A DNA stretch of 64,000 nt. Source: Mya arenaria (Eukaryota > Mollusca > Bivalvia > Myida > Myidae). Where the stretch lies: NCBI RefSeq assembly GCF_026914265.1, contig NC_069135.1, positions 60,130,738 to 60,194,737 of the forward strand, read 5' to 3'. This document shows, piece by piece, positions 48,069 to 60,308 of the stretch (the first letter of the stretch is position 1; every line of letters begins with the position of its first letter). The notes beneath the pieces are model-generated. The model searched no databases. It saw only the letters and a program-made list of their open reading frames with translations, and was not told the origin of the DNA. The position numbers and the translations under genes were made by a program.

Positions 48069-48400
48069 GGCCTAAAAAAATATGTCTGTTTCGGGTAACC
48101 CGACCCTACCTATAAAAATGCGCCGACCCTAACATTTCATTTTTCCGTTTCTGAGCAAAACAAATATTTGTTACCGAATAGAGAGTTACAAAGGGCGGAT
48201 AAATGCAGATTTTAATCAGAATTATTGTTTATATGATAAAACAAAGTCAGGCAATGACAGTAATGTAGGAAAGACTGCCACGTGCAAGAAAACACTCTGA
48301 ACTTACGACAGATTTTGAAAAATTAAATAAAAAAAATCCCTACCTACCCTACCTAGAAATTTTGGGAAGGTTACCCTAAACAAACATATTTTTTTTGGCC
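48069..48400. mobile_element. Complete GGCC-ended MITE with TTA target duplication
   Basis: 332 bp. Left end GGCCTAAAAAAATATGTCTG, right end the reverse complement of GGCCAAAAAAAATATGTTTG; the inverted repeat runs about 32 bp into GGGTAACC. Flanked by TTA on both sides (48,066-48,068 and 48,401-48,403). A 3-bp TTA/TAA duplication with GG-starting ends is the habit of PIF/Harbinger (Tourist-like) MITEs. Sub-terminal CCGACCCTACC and CCTACCTACCCTACC blocks are shared with the copy at 6,035. Noncoding. Confidence 0.85.
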
Positions 48401-48856
48401 TTAAGAGGACAAACATACATATCTGAATTCTGTTACTTCAGTATGACAATCATGAAATAAAATGACAACGCAAATCTATCAGTGGCTCATTTGACAACCT
48501 AACAACAGAGCGAGACTTGTAATCTTTATTCGAGGGATATTAATAACATTCCACATTAATTAAACTGCCGAATAATTCTATTAAAACAGGCATAAACTGC
48601 ATAACATCATGACATTAATTCAATTAAAACTGAAAGAATGTGAAATTCTTTTATTAAATTGTTAGACAAAAAACGCTGCCTTTCCACACATTCTGATGTG
48701 AACTATTCATAAATATTTCTACAGAACTAAATATGTACAAATAAGTTATTACATCCCTAATTTAGGGAATGTCTTGCTTGACTTTTTACTGCCCGTGGTG
48801 TTTAAGCAAAGCGTGTTAACACTATGTGCGAGGTGTTTCAAGATGGATAGTACGAT

Positions 48857-49036
48857 GTAAACTTTGTGAGTTAGAAGGCATAAGCCCCCGCAGTAAACTT
48901 TGTGAGTTAGAAGGCATAAGCCCACAGTAAACTCTGTGAGTTAGAAGGCATAAGCCCCGCAGTAAACTTTGTGAGTAAGAAGGCATAAGCCCCGCAGTAA
49001 ACTTTGTGAGTTAGAAGGCATAAGCCCCGCAGTAAA
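48857..49036. repeat. 37-bp minisatellite
   Basis: About five units of AGTAAACTTTGTGAGTTAGAAGGCATAAGCCCCGC with small indels in the C run; the last half unit ends AGTAAACTTCGTGTGACGGG. Confidence 0.95.
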
Positions 49037-49415
49037 CTTCGTGTGACGGGTGTTTTGAGGCGGGAACCCCTTACTAGCCTTGCACATCTATTGTTTCATT
49101 GTAATATTATGTTGCAATAGTATGTGGTTTACCAATGGATGTCTCGCAAGGTGTCACATGATGGTACAAATTACAAATTGATATGCTCACGATTGATTTT
49201 CATAATACCAATGACATAATATTGAAAAACTCATGTTTAGCAAATGGTTGTTCCCGCATTTTTAAGCACAGCGATAAACATTGTTCAGACGGAGATTTGT
49301 TTTATTGCGCATAACCTTCATTTTTAGGAATCCCCTGCTTTAAATATTTCACATATGACAATTACTAACTCAGACAAGGATACAACTTGCGTCTATACAT
49401 TTGTTAATAGGATAT

Positions 49416-49776
49416 TTAAAGCTGTACTCCCACAGATTGAACGCTATGACAACTTTTTTTTCTTTTCTTTTTCTTTTGGAACGAGTAAATGTTTTCGTAA
49501 ATATCAGAAAACCAGTGATAAAAGACTGATGACCTAAGATCAGATCGCTGATTTGAATATTTCTGCTCCATAATTGAGGTTTTGTGCATTTTTCTTAAAC
49601 AGTTAGTAACGGTTTAAGCTATAAAACGTTAAATTTGGAATGTAAATATGAAAATCTGCGATCTGATTTTTTGTCAACAGTCTTTCATCACTGGTTTGCA
49701 GATATTTACGCAAAATTTGCAAGACAAAAAATAAAAATGTTGGTTAAACGATAAATCTTTGAGAGTGCAGCTTTAA
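49416..49776. mobile_element. Long-palindrome MITE, copy 2
   Basis: Left end TTTAAAGCTGTACTCCCACAG, right end the inverse CTTTGAGAGTGCAGCTTTAA. The arms pair along most of their length (TTTTCGTAAATATCAGAAAACCAG with CTGGTTTGCAGATATTTACG; ATCAGATCGCTGATTTGAATATTTC with ATGAAAATCTGCGATCTGAT) and meet at AACAGTTAGTAACGGTTTAA. The flanking TTAA on each side could be a TTAA or TA target duplication. Noncoding; its transcript would fold into a long hairpin. Confidence 0.85.
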
Positions 49777-49779
49777 ATG

Positions 49780-50795
49780 AAATATAAAGAGAAAGTTCAT
49801 CAAACCAAAACATGGAAAGTTGTTACAATATATGTATAGCTTTGTTTTTCTTATTCTTTACATAGCAAACATTTTCCTACTGTTGAAGGCTGCAGTATCA
49901 ACTTCTTATCTAACGCGATGAAAGTATGATAAATCTTTGTAACACTTTATGTTCTGTTTTACAAATTGTCATCACAATTGCATTGGCCTTAAGCTTGATG
50001 TTCAAACATGTGTGGTCAGATATTTCCTAGACAAACCCTAAACATTTAGTCACATGAGCTCAATTCCGTAGCCGCCTTAGCCACTGAACTTTGGAAGGGC
50101 AGGGAGTCTTTATTGGTTGTTTAAAATATCAAACCATGATTAAAATAGCTCAGTCCCCAACGAGCAGTCAATTGTTTGTCGTGTTGAAACCGCGAGATGA
50201 TGTAAGACATTTTATACGAAATGACACTTCTATGACTGGCAATGTGTTTACCATGGTGATTAACATGTGGTTTAAACAAATGCAAAAAAGCCAAATTAAG
50301 TGTTTTATTAAAACCATTTGCGCATTTTATTAATATTTATTACATTCACTGTTACGATAATTAACCACACTGCATCACCTCACACTGCTGTCAAAATCAT
50401 AATCTTCGTAATTTCCTAAAATAGAAATGATGTAACGGTTATTTTATAATTATGCCTCGATTCGTGTGGGTTTAATTGCTAATGTTCCACGATGATGTCT
50501 ACTCTAGCTTTTTAGAGGTTATGCTTATAGGATGGGAGATTCCACTACGCTTCAATTTTCGTTTTTTTTTCACGTGATACGCACATTTCTGGAAGGCCGT
50601 TCAAAAAAGCTATAATGCTTATTAAACTTGGTTATTCAGTGTTTATGTATTTAAGCTTATATTAATTAAATATCAGATACAAATGTTAAACAAATTGTTA
50701 AATCCAATTCAGTTCGACTGTAGTATAATGTTAGCGAGTGAGACAAGTCAACCAATCAACATTTATCTATGACAACAGAGAAGTTGAAAATCAAA
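49780..50795. other. Intergenic stretch without recognised gene
   Basis: AT-rich. A few short chance frames; no RNA gene or repeat recognised. Confidence 0.4.
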
Positions 50796-50796
50796 G

Positions 50797-50908
50797 GTGT
50801 ACGTGTACATGGACGCGTAGCTACACGTTCATGTACGAGTAACAGTTGAGTTTCACTTTGATATTGTATCTACAGGTTCACTGATACAATATTAAAGTGA
50901 AACTCAAC
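50797..50908. other. Double hairpin, including a 26-bp stem
   Basis: 50,845-50,870 (GTTGAGTTTCACTTTGATAT…) pairs with 50,883-50,908 over 26 bp with one mismatch that would be a G-U pair in RNA, around a 12-base loop (TACAGGTTCACT). Just before it, CGTGTACATGGACGCGTA (from about 50,800) and TACACGTTCATGTACG form a second, imperfect stem. Size is in the range of a miRNA precursor but equally of a small fold-back element. Confidence 0.7.
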
Positions 50909-51555
50909 CATATGACCTTTCGAAAACTTCTTCTTCATATTTTTCAAGCAAGAATTTGCCCTCTCACTGTGTGTTATAGATATGCACTCACAAAGTCCAT
51001 TCCATGATTTGTCTTCAGTAGTAACCTGCTGACTAAACAAATCTCAGTCAAATATTGCACAAGTTTGATTGAAATAATGTACTAACATGAAATCGTATTT
51101 TGAAAACAGCCGAAATTATTTCCTATCGTTTATTTGTTCGTCTTGAAAATTTCAAACTCATCTTTTTATCAAAAATATACAATTTACGACAAAGAGTATG
51201 CTGGGGAGTGCTAATCTACATTCCAACCGCCTTCTTATATGTAAACACCTTCAACTGTACAAAACAACGATGTCGCTAAAATATCAAACACGCAATAATT
51301 AATTCGATTATTATCTAAACATAACTTTCATGTTTCGTGCCTCTCAATGAGTATGTCAACATGTTACAAATGACTTGAAACAAATGAATCATACAATTTT
51401 TACAATTACGTCTTAATCATTATCAGATGATTAACATTACTTAAACGCTAAGTTAATTAAAAGGGTCACAAAAACTGTAAATCCTGTCGATTACAATTTC
51501 CTACTGAAGTTATGCGCCTACGTCATTAATTTGAGAGCGCGTGTTTACCGCGACA

Positions 51556-51595
51556 GGAAGCCCCGCCTAAGGGTGGTCGCAAATTTCTATATATA
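51556..51595 (+). promoter_or_regulatory. Conserved TATA promoter of third CBM14 gene
   Basis: GGAAGCCCCGCCTAAGGGTGGTCGC, then TATATATA (51,588-51,595) followed by CTCGCATC, as before the genes at 13,325 and 58,608. The TATA lies 223 bp before the ATG. The GCTAGGC block of the other copies is not obvious here. Confidence 0.7.
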
Positions 51596-51810
51596 CTCGC
51601 ATCTTCAACATTTAAATCATTCTAATCTGAGCATTGACAAGGATTTTATATACAATAATCTGACTCCATCGAGGACAATACTAACAAATATCGTCTTAGA
51701 CAACATTGATAAATACAAACGAATTTAAATCTTTAGTTTATTTTATACACGACTTTCAACTAAAGATTTCTTTCTATAAAAAAAGAAAACGATAACTTAA
51801 TAGCGAAACA

Positions 51811-53591
51811 ATGATTGGATACACAACAGCGTTGTTTGCTTTGGTCGCCGGAACTTTGGTCATTGCTGGCCACGACGAACTCGTGCAATGCACACCGGGT
51901 GTATATCAGATCATCGGAAAGGCCGACTGTACGGGCTTCTTCATGTGCGTGTTTGGGAAAAAAGTCGAGATGCCGCCTTGTCCTGCTAGCTCGGTGTTTA
52001 GCTCCAGCGCTAACGTTTGTGTTCCCAAAGGTTCAATGTATGATGACTGCAAGAAAACAACAGAAGGAGGCGGAGGTCACATGCCAGTGCTGCCCGACCT
52101 AGGTACGTTCTAGCGTTGGTTAATTTATTTTCTGATATTTCAATGATTTTCCTTGGTATTTGTTTTCTGAGAAAAGACATACACATGTGTCCACAAGCAA
52201 TACATGTATACCAGTAGGGTTAATTTATTTAAAGTTAATAAATCCTTATTAACATACACATATCAAACCATTAGTTATTATGAAAAAAATGTATTTTTTG
52301 TGGAAAACAGTTGAAACTATTAATTAATTCAATCAATGCATGAATAAAAACTCCATTCTAATTAATATTCATTTCTCTGCGGTTACAGAGCTGTGTTGAA
52401 AACTATTATTGAAAGCTAATTCAATTTAGATTATATCAAAATAAAAATGAGTCAATTTGCTTAATAATTATATTTACCTTCAAGGATCTCTTAGTCCAAA
52501 TGAACGATGCAAAATGTTTGGAGGCGTGTTTCCCCACCCCACGGAATGTCAAGTCTTCTACAACTGCAGTGTTAGTTATACACACGCGTTCTTCGAGCAA
52601 CACCTTGTTGAATGTCCCTACCCTCAACTTTTCAACACCGACACCAAACAGTGTGACCATTTTGAGAATGTAAAATGTGGAAGCAGGACAGAGTTCAAGG
52701 ATGGATGTAAGTTGACTGTCAATTTCGTCTGAAATATTGAAATTCAATAGTCATAATGCATTAGTCATAACACCAGCAAATTACAAATATTTATGTAACT
52801 CTAATCTGTCTGCATATACTAGCTAACTCGCAGAAGCTTATTAAAGCCAACACTCAGACTGTTGAAAACATAACTTGTATTTTGTTGTTTTTCAGGCCAA
52901 TACAGATCCAACCAGTGTCCCGTTTCCCACTGTAGACCCTGCAGTGTCGACCTCCCAAGCTGTGTAGGCAAACCTGACGGAATAAATGTTCACCAAGTCA
53001 AACTTTGGAGTCCATTCTACGCCGTATGCTACAAAGAACGCACGATCAAAGTGGATCGATGCCAAGCTGACGTAAATGGCCGAGCACAGTTGTTCCATCC
53101 GGAAAGGAACGAATGCGTTTCATTGGATATGATTCCTCGAGAACATGGGGGATTGATGCCCGAGTGCGGTACGAAAGTAGACGGGTTTTATCAGGATGTG
53201 TTTGGGCGATGTGACCAGTACGTGCGTTGTCAGGGAGGAAAATATATTGGCACGGTGAAATGTGCGGTTGGAGAGGTGTTCGATGGCACAAAGGGCGGCT
53301 GCGTTCCGCAAGAGAAAGCATGCGGACCCTGCGGAAGAAATGACCATTGGTGAGTGTCTTTATATGTTTTGATAAAGATGAACAGTCATGAAAAATAATT
53401 GCTAGTCTAAACACGATGCAATCTGATTGTTTTAAGTTATTTAGAAACGAATGTGAAGTGTTTCAAGCCTGAAATATGTCAACAAATACATTTTATAACC
53501 GTTTTATTGTTCTTGCCTTTAGAATACTTACGGGTGCAATTGTATGTCGTTAACTTCTAATAATTAAAACAATCTATATATTTTCAGCTGA
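51811..53591 (+). CDS. Secreted multi-domain CBM14 chitin-binding protein, third copy
   Basis: Exons 51,811-52,102, 52,485-52,706, 52,896-53,349 and from 53,588 (stop TGA 53,589-53,591); 323 residues. Intron phases 1, 1, 2 as in the other copies. Signal-peptide-like start (MIGYTTALFALVAGTLVIAG). Domain 1 in exon 1, domain 2 in exon 2 (two residues shorter than the unit B copy between cysteines 3 and 4), then a CQY…C…C…C linker, the block lacking one CBM14 cysteine, and a complete C-terminal CBM14. The exon 2 acceptor is AAG rather than CAG. The final cysteine is again created across intron 3. Clearly more diverged from the unit A/B pair than those are from each other; closest to the gene at 58,608. 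Confidence 0.9.
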
Positions 53592-54299
53592 GAAAACTAC
53601 TTTCACACTTATCGAAATAAAAATGATGAAAATGGGCGAAGTGTCGAATCTCCAAGATGTAAAAGTCGTGTTAGAGACAGCTTAGTGTTGCTCTGAGTTG
53701 ATCTCGCTGTGTTGGCTTTACTACCAACATTTACCATTTTAAAACCAACCAACTACTTTTGTGTTGTTAATTTGCAATGTTTTGTATGTTTTTAACATTT
53801 TTTATCACATTTATGATGTCTTTTGATTAAGGTTCTATACTTTGTTATTTATTGATGTTTTAAAAGTATGCACTTTGCCAGTACATTGAATTTGCGTGTG
53901 TGTCGTTAGCTCTGTGATAAATATTATAAAAAAATACTGTTAAAAGTAATAAAACATAGCATCACTGTATTGCATATACAGATCTATTATGTTTTTATTA
54001 CTATCAATGTTGCAAACCCTTAAATATTATGTTTAGCTAACTTATTTACCATCATTGAGTGTTTATAAACTCATTAGTTATTCAATTGGCATTACATAGC
54101 TGAATGATGTTATATAACTTAAGAAAGAGAAAGAACACAAAAGAACACACGACTTTGAGTTGTTAATCATTGATCCGATGCAGAATGGTACGATTATGTA
54201 TTAATCTTTATTATGATCATTCATTTGTAAATAGATTTTCATTATTTTATTTATGAATTTTGCCTTGTGCAATTCCTTTGAAATCCACACATTTTGTTC

Positions 54300-54305
54300 A
54301 ATAAA
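54300..54305 (+). terminator. Poly(A) signal AATAAA of third copy
   Basis: In the conserved context GAAATCCACACATTTTGTTC before AATAAAATG, about 0.7 kb after the stop. Confidence 0.65.
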
Positions 54306-54309
54306 ATGC

Positions 54310-56270
54310 AAAATATACGTGAATTGTATCATCTTTATTTACCTATTTGTATCCCGCGCTAGTCCACGAAGCTGAACCGTATACAATAAATAGCTTGAAC
54401 GACGAACAAACCTTTCTCCCCCCTCAGATTATTCGATCCGTGCTGGACATTATTATCATGCCTACGGGCAAAGATAACACAAGTACCCGTATGGAAATCC
54501 TTTTTTTGTCATCACACAATTAACTCCCTTGTTGACGACCGTCGTCTGTAGCATTATGGAAACCTTGTATGGTGGCAATATTTAAAATCTAAATTAACAA
54601 ATCAATTCTTTCTAGCAATCAAGAAATAATGCTGCCAACTCCTCAGAACTATTTAAAGAACGATTTGATTATTTAAATAATCTGAATCACTGCGCGCATA
54701 TCTATAAAAACACGAATTATCATATGTCTTTACTCACATTATTTTCACTGCGCATAAAAGAGGGCAAGCTAAAATACATTTTTACTTTATTTTTTTTAAC
54801 TGATGTTGTAGTAAAAGCATCTACAATAGCCGCTCTTGTAAGATATGTTCAACCCTCGCACTGGGTGTTCTGCGGAAACTCGGTAAACGGCTGGGGTTAG
54901 GATTACACTCTCGGCCATAGAAGATTCTTATATTATATCCTTAAAAGTTTACTGTTATCTTAAAAAACGCAACTTGTTTTTTTCAGGACGTGGAACACAA
55001 AATTGTCTAAATCAGAGACACTTAAAAATGAATTATACTACTTTTTGTGCAAATATACATTTAAAATTAAGTTAGTGGGGATTATCTGGAATGTATAGGA
55101 TAAGTTAGTATTTTAACTCATTTCAAAACTTTTTTGAAAATAATACTTTGACTTATTCACTCTTAGAAAATAGATCAATGAGGATAAAAGTAAACTTATT
55201 ACACATTAAACAGTCTGTAATCGAACATAATCAAGGGTGACTTGTTGCGTTTTGTCTCTTAGTTTAAACTTAAATTTAGCATATGGTATTTAGAAATAAT
55301 TCAAGGACGAATCCCTCAGTCTAAACAATAATTAACGACCATGTTTAAAGACACAAATATCAAAGCCTACTCAGATTCGCAACAACACAACAACATACAG
55401 ATTAACATAAAGAAAAATTGTAATTAATGCTGTGGTTTCTACATTAGAACTTTTTGTGAACTATTTAACTTGACCGTTATGCCGAACAGAATGTTAGAAA
55501 AATCGCCTTTCAAAAAGTTCGCCTAAACTAATATCACACAAAAATATGTATAAAAGCATTCTCTATGTTTACTGAACAATTATTTGATATATTTAACAGA
55601 ATATAAATCAAGATCATGATATTAATTAGCGAAAAATATCATCAAAAACGGATGATTCTAACAAATCGCAGTAAGTACAAATCATTTAGGTTCGTTTGTA
55701 TAGCTTTGTTAGGATTGAACTGTAAGATGACGTCATTATCCACGAATATTACTGATACATCTCGTTCTTTAAAGTGAAAATATAGAACAGACGTTAATTA
55801 AGACTACTACTGATGTCGGATAAAGTTATGAAACTTTATATTGATAATGTCAAGTGTATGTACATGTTCAGTGTGAAAATAAGTACACAAGGTATCAAGT
55901 ACAATATTGTTTTTCTAAGAAATAAATAATTATATGATCGCATTTTTTTCTTCCGTTTATGCTGTGTGAATGCAGTAGGGCATAATTTTTCATTTTTATA
56001 ATAAATTAGCAGTATCTTCTGCAATTGAGCATTAATGCATAAAGAAGGGTAGCCGACAACATTCGTTTGTATAAAAAATAGTTGGAATTTGTAAAGTCGT
56101 AGAACATTAAATGAGGTCGCGCTTATCCAATCGAAGCGCAATGTTAAAGTAAACAATCTTATCATCATAATCCCTTGCGAATGATACAAGATGACCATCA
56201 AGTTTTATCTATACAAAGGTATATACCAATGTAAATATACTACGATAATGTTGCAGAATTGAAAACAGTA
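54310..56270. other. Intergenic stretch without recognised gene
   Basis: AT-rich. A 121-codon minus-strand frame at 55,836-56,201 is low-complexity in composition and has no domain features; I do not call it a gene. Confidence 0.45.
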
Positions 56271-56276
56271 TGCTAA

Positions 56277-56902
56277 CAGACGCTGAACAATATAAAGAAT
56301 GATCATTTAGAAGAGCATTGCGATCTTCTACGCGACAAGACATTGCTCACATTCGACATAAAATACAATACAAGAAACGCTCGTTTGCATGCGGGAAGTG
56401 GGAAAGTTTGGAGCTCTTTACCAGGAGGAATACGTAAATTGAACACGGAAAAGACACTTAAAGCCTGCTGCAAGAAGTTCTTTTTACATCCTCAATTGCA
56501 AAAACCGTTTTAAGAAGTGTACGCATAATTCCATGACTATTGTTTTTACATTATGTATATCTCGAGTTAGGTGTTAAATGCATGTGTGACTGTCCTACTT
56601 ACTCAGTTAATTATTTTTAATGATATTTGTTGTTAACCTTTAGGTACAAATTGATGTATTGTTCGGCATTGATGTATTAATTAATGTATTATATTCATGT
56701 TTCTATATGATTTCGTAAAATATTTTAATATGTACCGTTTTGAAATAACATAAATTGATGCTTACGTTTTCATCCTAAGCATTTATGTGTGTGTGTGCGT
56801 GTGCGTGTGTTCTTTCAGAAGGCAACATTGTAAATAACTCGTGTGTTATGTTTGTTTATACTATGATGCCTATGTCTTATTGTGTTACCTTCTTTAAATA
56901 AA

Positions 56903-56959
<57 letters not shown>

Positions 56960-56974
56960 AAAATAATAATAATA

Positions 56975-57046
<72 letters not shown>
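56277..57046 (+). mobile_element. 5'-truncated LINE with ATT-repeat tail
   Basis: 56,277-56,513 is the end of a LINE reverse-transcriptase protein: YNTRNARLHAG, then VWSSLPGGIRKLNTEKTLKACCKKF and a stop TAA at 56,511-56,513, the familiar Y-N-T-R-N…VWNSLP-x-x-IR…FK-x-x-L C-terminus. About 390 bp of 3'UTR follows, ending CTTCTTTAAATAAAGTTATTATT, and runs without break into the (TTA)n tract. Everything 5' of residue QTLNN is gone, as expected from incomplete reverse transcription. Confidence 0.8.
56904..57046. repeat. (TTA)n microsatellite grown on the LINE tail
   Basis: Roughly 45 triplets, with one AT-rich interruption in the middle (about 56,958-56,978: ATAAAAATAATAATAATAATT) where the strand polarity of the triplet flips. 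A poly-isoleucine frame across it is not coding. Confidence 0.95.
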
Positions 57047-57059
57047 ATACAAAATGATT

Positions 57060-58330
57060 CTTTAACCTAACTACAGAGCTTAATGTACTAACAAAAATAG
57101 ATTAAACAGTAATAATCTTTTACAGGGGCTCGTTAACGTTTGATAAGGTCAGACATGGAAAATACCTTCGTGTGAACTCTGAACTAAATGCTTGATACAA
57201 TAAAAACTCTCAAAATAAGTAACCCCGTGCTTTATTGTTAATAAGAAAATAAAGAGACAGATAATGTTCAATTCTAGCAAAAAGGCGTGCTAACATAATT
57301 GAATCATTTTAGGATTGAATGTACAAACGTCTGTTAAAACATGTATATTCGTGTTGCTGTTTGGTGTTTATACATGAAAATAAATAAAATTACTCAATTC
57401 TAACAAAGTTTTAATAAACATAAAACCTGCGAGTGTGTCCCTTAAATGATACATACAGTTTTGTCATGGAACGTTCATCATTAATAAGACAAACCATATA
57501 GGCGTTGACATCGACTCTGAATTGAGTATATCAAAACTCCTCACCAACAAAAATGTTTTAACATATCATGCAGGAGTTATATCTGCAATTATACAAGCAA
57601 AAAACGTTGTCATGATTTCAAAAACAATTAAAAACCCGGAAGAATATACTTTCGTTAATTTTGTTTTTTGTCACTCAGCTTCAATATGACTAATCAGTTA
57701 ATGTGAATATGTTAAACAATTAAGTTCAATCAAGCACGTTTTGTCAAATAATAAGGCATAGCATGTTCGTCAAAAGTAATTAATGTGCACAAATATCAGT
57801 GTTTAATGGTGCTGAGAACTCGTTATTCACGTGGCGCAAATAATATTTAAAAGTCATTTCCTTGTATCGTTTTTAGGAATGTGTCGAAGATATTGACAGC
57901 AATTGAGTCTGAAATGAATGACAAACGTAGCGTAACCCTGCGCCGATAACAGTTTCTGGTGCTGATTAACTTTTTCTTACCTTTTACAACACCCTTAAAA
58001 TTACAATATGACGATTTGTATTTACATAATTAACGACGTCTGATGTCTGTTACTTTTTCTTTTCTTTTACTTATAAGGCAAACAGTTTTTTTATTGCGTT
58101 ATTCCAATTGTGCTGAACTGCATTATAATGTATGATTCATGTATTAGCCATTGCCTCAATTCAAGTTTGATTAAAACAGATATTAAAATGCCAAGTGATA
58201 AAATGAAAATGTCAACTTCTTTCAACGCGAGGAATCAAATGTAATTATTCTATTCAATATAATTAACCTGAATCAATATATTATTGGGAACATTAATAAA
58301 TATTTTTTCTACTCAAGTTATGCACCGTAA
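57060..58330. other. Intergenic stretch without recognised gene
   Basis: AT-rich; nothing supported. Confidence 0.4.
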
Positions 58331-58355
58331 TAATTGAAGAGTGCATATTAACGAT

Positions 58356-58407
58356 GCTAGGCCTGCTAGAAAGCCCCGCCTACCGGTGGTCCGCAAACGT
58401 TTATATA
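58356..58407 (+). promoter_or_regulatory. Conserved TATA promoter of fourth CBM14 gene
   Basis: GCTAGGCCTGCTAGAAAGCCCCGCCTACCGGTGGTCCGC, then TATATA (58,402-58,407) and CTCGCATCCTCCAGC. The TATA lies 206 bp before the ATG, exactly as in unit B. Confidence 0.7.
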
Positions 58408-58607
58408 CTCGCATCCTCCAGCTTAAAACTATTGTTAAAATCGAATATTGAAAAGGATTCGATCAAGCCTAGGCTTATTATTTACTGAGGAATCTACCAT
58501 TTAAAGACATTGTGTTGGATTTTTTTGAAAAATAAAACAGATGTTGAATATATAAATGATTCTATACACGACTGTAAAATAGAAAACGTCAACTTCAAAG
58601 CGCGACA

Positions 58608-60308
58608 ATGATTGGCTACACCACAGTGATGTATGCTTTGACCGCCGCATCGTTGGTCACAGCTAGACCATACGAACTCGTTCAATGCACCCTGGGTGTA
58701 TATCAGATAATCGGAAAGGCTGACTGTACGGGCTTTTTCCTCTGTGTGTTTGGGAAACCCATCGAGATGCCGCCATGTCCTCCTGGCTCGGTGTTCAGCT
58801 CCAGCGTCAACGTTTGTGTTCCTAAAGGTTCAGTGTATGATGACTGCAAGCAACCAACAGAGAAAAGCCGCATCCATATGCCTGTGCTCCCCGACCTAGG
58901 TAATTTCTAGCGATGTTGTTTGTATCTTCGGAAATTTTTACGCTATTCCTTTGAATTTGTTCTCTAAAAAATAATTAAAGCGAAAGTGTCATCTAGCAAT
59001 AAAATGTCATGTATAAAACTAGCGTTAGAATAGTTATTCATAAAAGTACTTATTTATTTTGATGTATTTCATTTGCTTACCAATTTAGACATCTTACTAA
59101 ATTTATACATTAAGAGCGAAATTAAATCAAATCGTTAAGATTTGGGTACCGTCCTCGAAAATGCGTGGAAATATTGGAAACAAATAATTCATGTCAATCA
59201 GTTTGCTTAGAATCATGATAACTTTTCAGGGCCTCTAAGCCCAGAGGAACGATGCAACATGTTCGGAGGTGTGTTCCCTCACCCAAAGGAATGTCAAGCC
59301 TTCTACAATTGCAGCGTCCGCTACACACCTCAGATTCCCCGGTTCTTCGAGCAATACCTTGTTGAATGTCCCTACCCCCAGCTGTTCAACACTGAGACCA
59401 AAGAGTGTGACTATTTTGAGAATGTAAAATGTGGAAGCAGGACAGAGTTCAAGAATGGATGTAAGCTGGCTTATCAAACATCCATTTAAATATGAAATTC
59501 AATAGTCTAAATCCAAATTCAATGAACATTTACCACTTCCTTAAAACCACTAAATCTAGCCAAAACCAATACTACTGAAAAAAGTACGAGTATCCTTTTA
59601 TATTTTGTTCTTCTTCAGGTCAATACAGATCCAACCAGTGTCCCGTTGCGCATTGTATACCCTGCAGTGTCGACCTTCCAAGTTGTATAGGCAAACGTGA
59701 CGGAATCAATGTTCACCAAGTCAAACTTTGGAGTCCATTCTACGCGGTATGCTATAAAGAACGGACGATCAAGGTGGATCGATGCCCAGCTGACGAAAAT
59801 GGCCGAACACAGTTATTCCATCCGGAAAGGAACGAATGCGTTTCATTGGATATGATTCCTCGAGAACAAGGGGGAATGATGCCCGAGTGCGGTACAAAAG
59901 TAGACGGGTTCTATCAGGATGAGTTTGAGCGATGTGACCGGTACGTGCGTTGTCAGGGAGGAAAATACATTGGCACGGTGAAATGTGCGGTTGGAGAGGT
60001 ATTCGATGGATCAAAAGGCGGGTGCGTTCCAAAAGAAAAAGCATGTGGACCCTGTGGAAAAATTGACCATTGGTGAGTATCTTTACATGTTTGAAGAAAG
60101 ATTAATGTTATTGTTATCGGGATAAATAGCTCAATTGCTAAACACAATGCAATCCCATTTTGTAGTTATTTAAGTTTTTTTAATTATGAATTTGTAGTGC
60201 TTTCCAGCTGAACTTTGCCAATAAATACATTGTTTTCACTGCGTTATTGTGCATGCATATGGAATGCTATTAATCTTTAGTTCTGACAAAACTGTTTTTT
60301 TCAGCTGA
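58608..60308 (+). CDS. Secreted multi-domain CBM14 chitin-binding protein, fourth copy
   Basis: Exons 58,608-58,899, 59,230-59,460, 59,619-60,072 and from 60,305 (stop TGA 60,306-60,308); 326 residues, phases 1, 1, 2. Hydrophobic start (MIGYTTVMYALTAASLV) fits a signal peptide, followed by RPYELVQC. Domains as in the other copies: CBM14 in exon 1, CBM14 in exon 2 (one residue longer than unit B's between cysteines 3 and 4), linker, incomplete CBM14-like block and complete CBM14 in exon 3. The final His-Cys is made across intron 3. Introns are short (330, 158 and 232 bp). Exon 3 is the most conserved part across copies; the end of exon 1, a Ser/Thr/Pro-containing linker, varies most. Confidence 0.9.

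Noticed and set aside
55836-56201. 121-codon minus-strand frame
   Set aside because: AT-rich composition, no domain, no paralogue in the window; expected by chance in such DNA.
56882-57070. Poly-isoleucine frame
   Set aside because: Pure translation of an ATT microsatellite.
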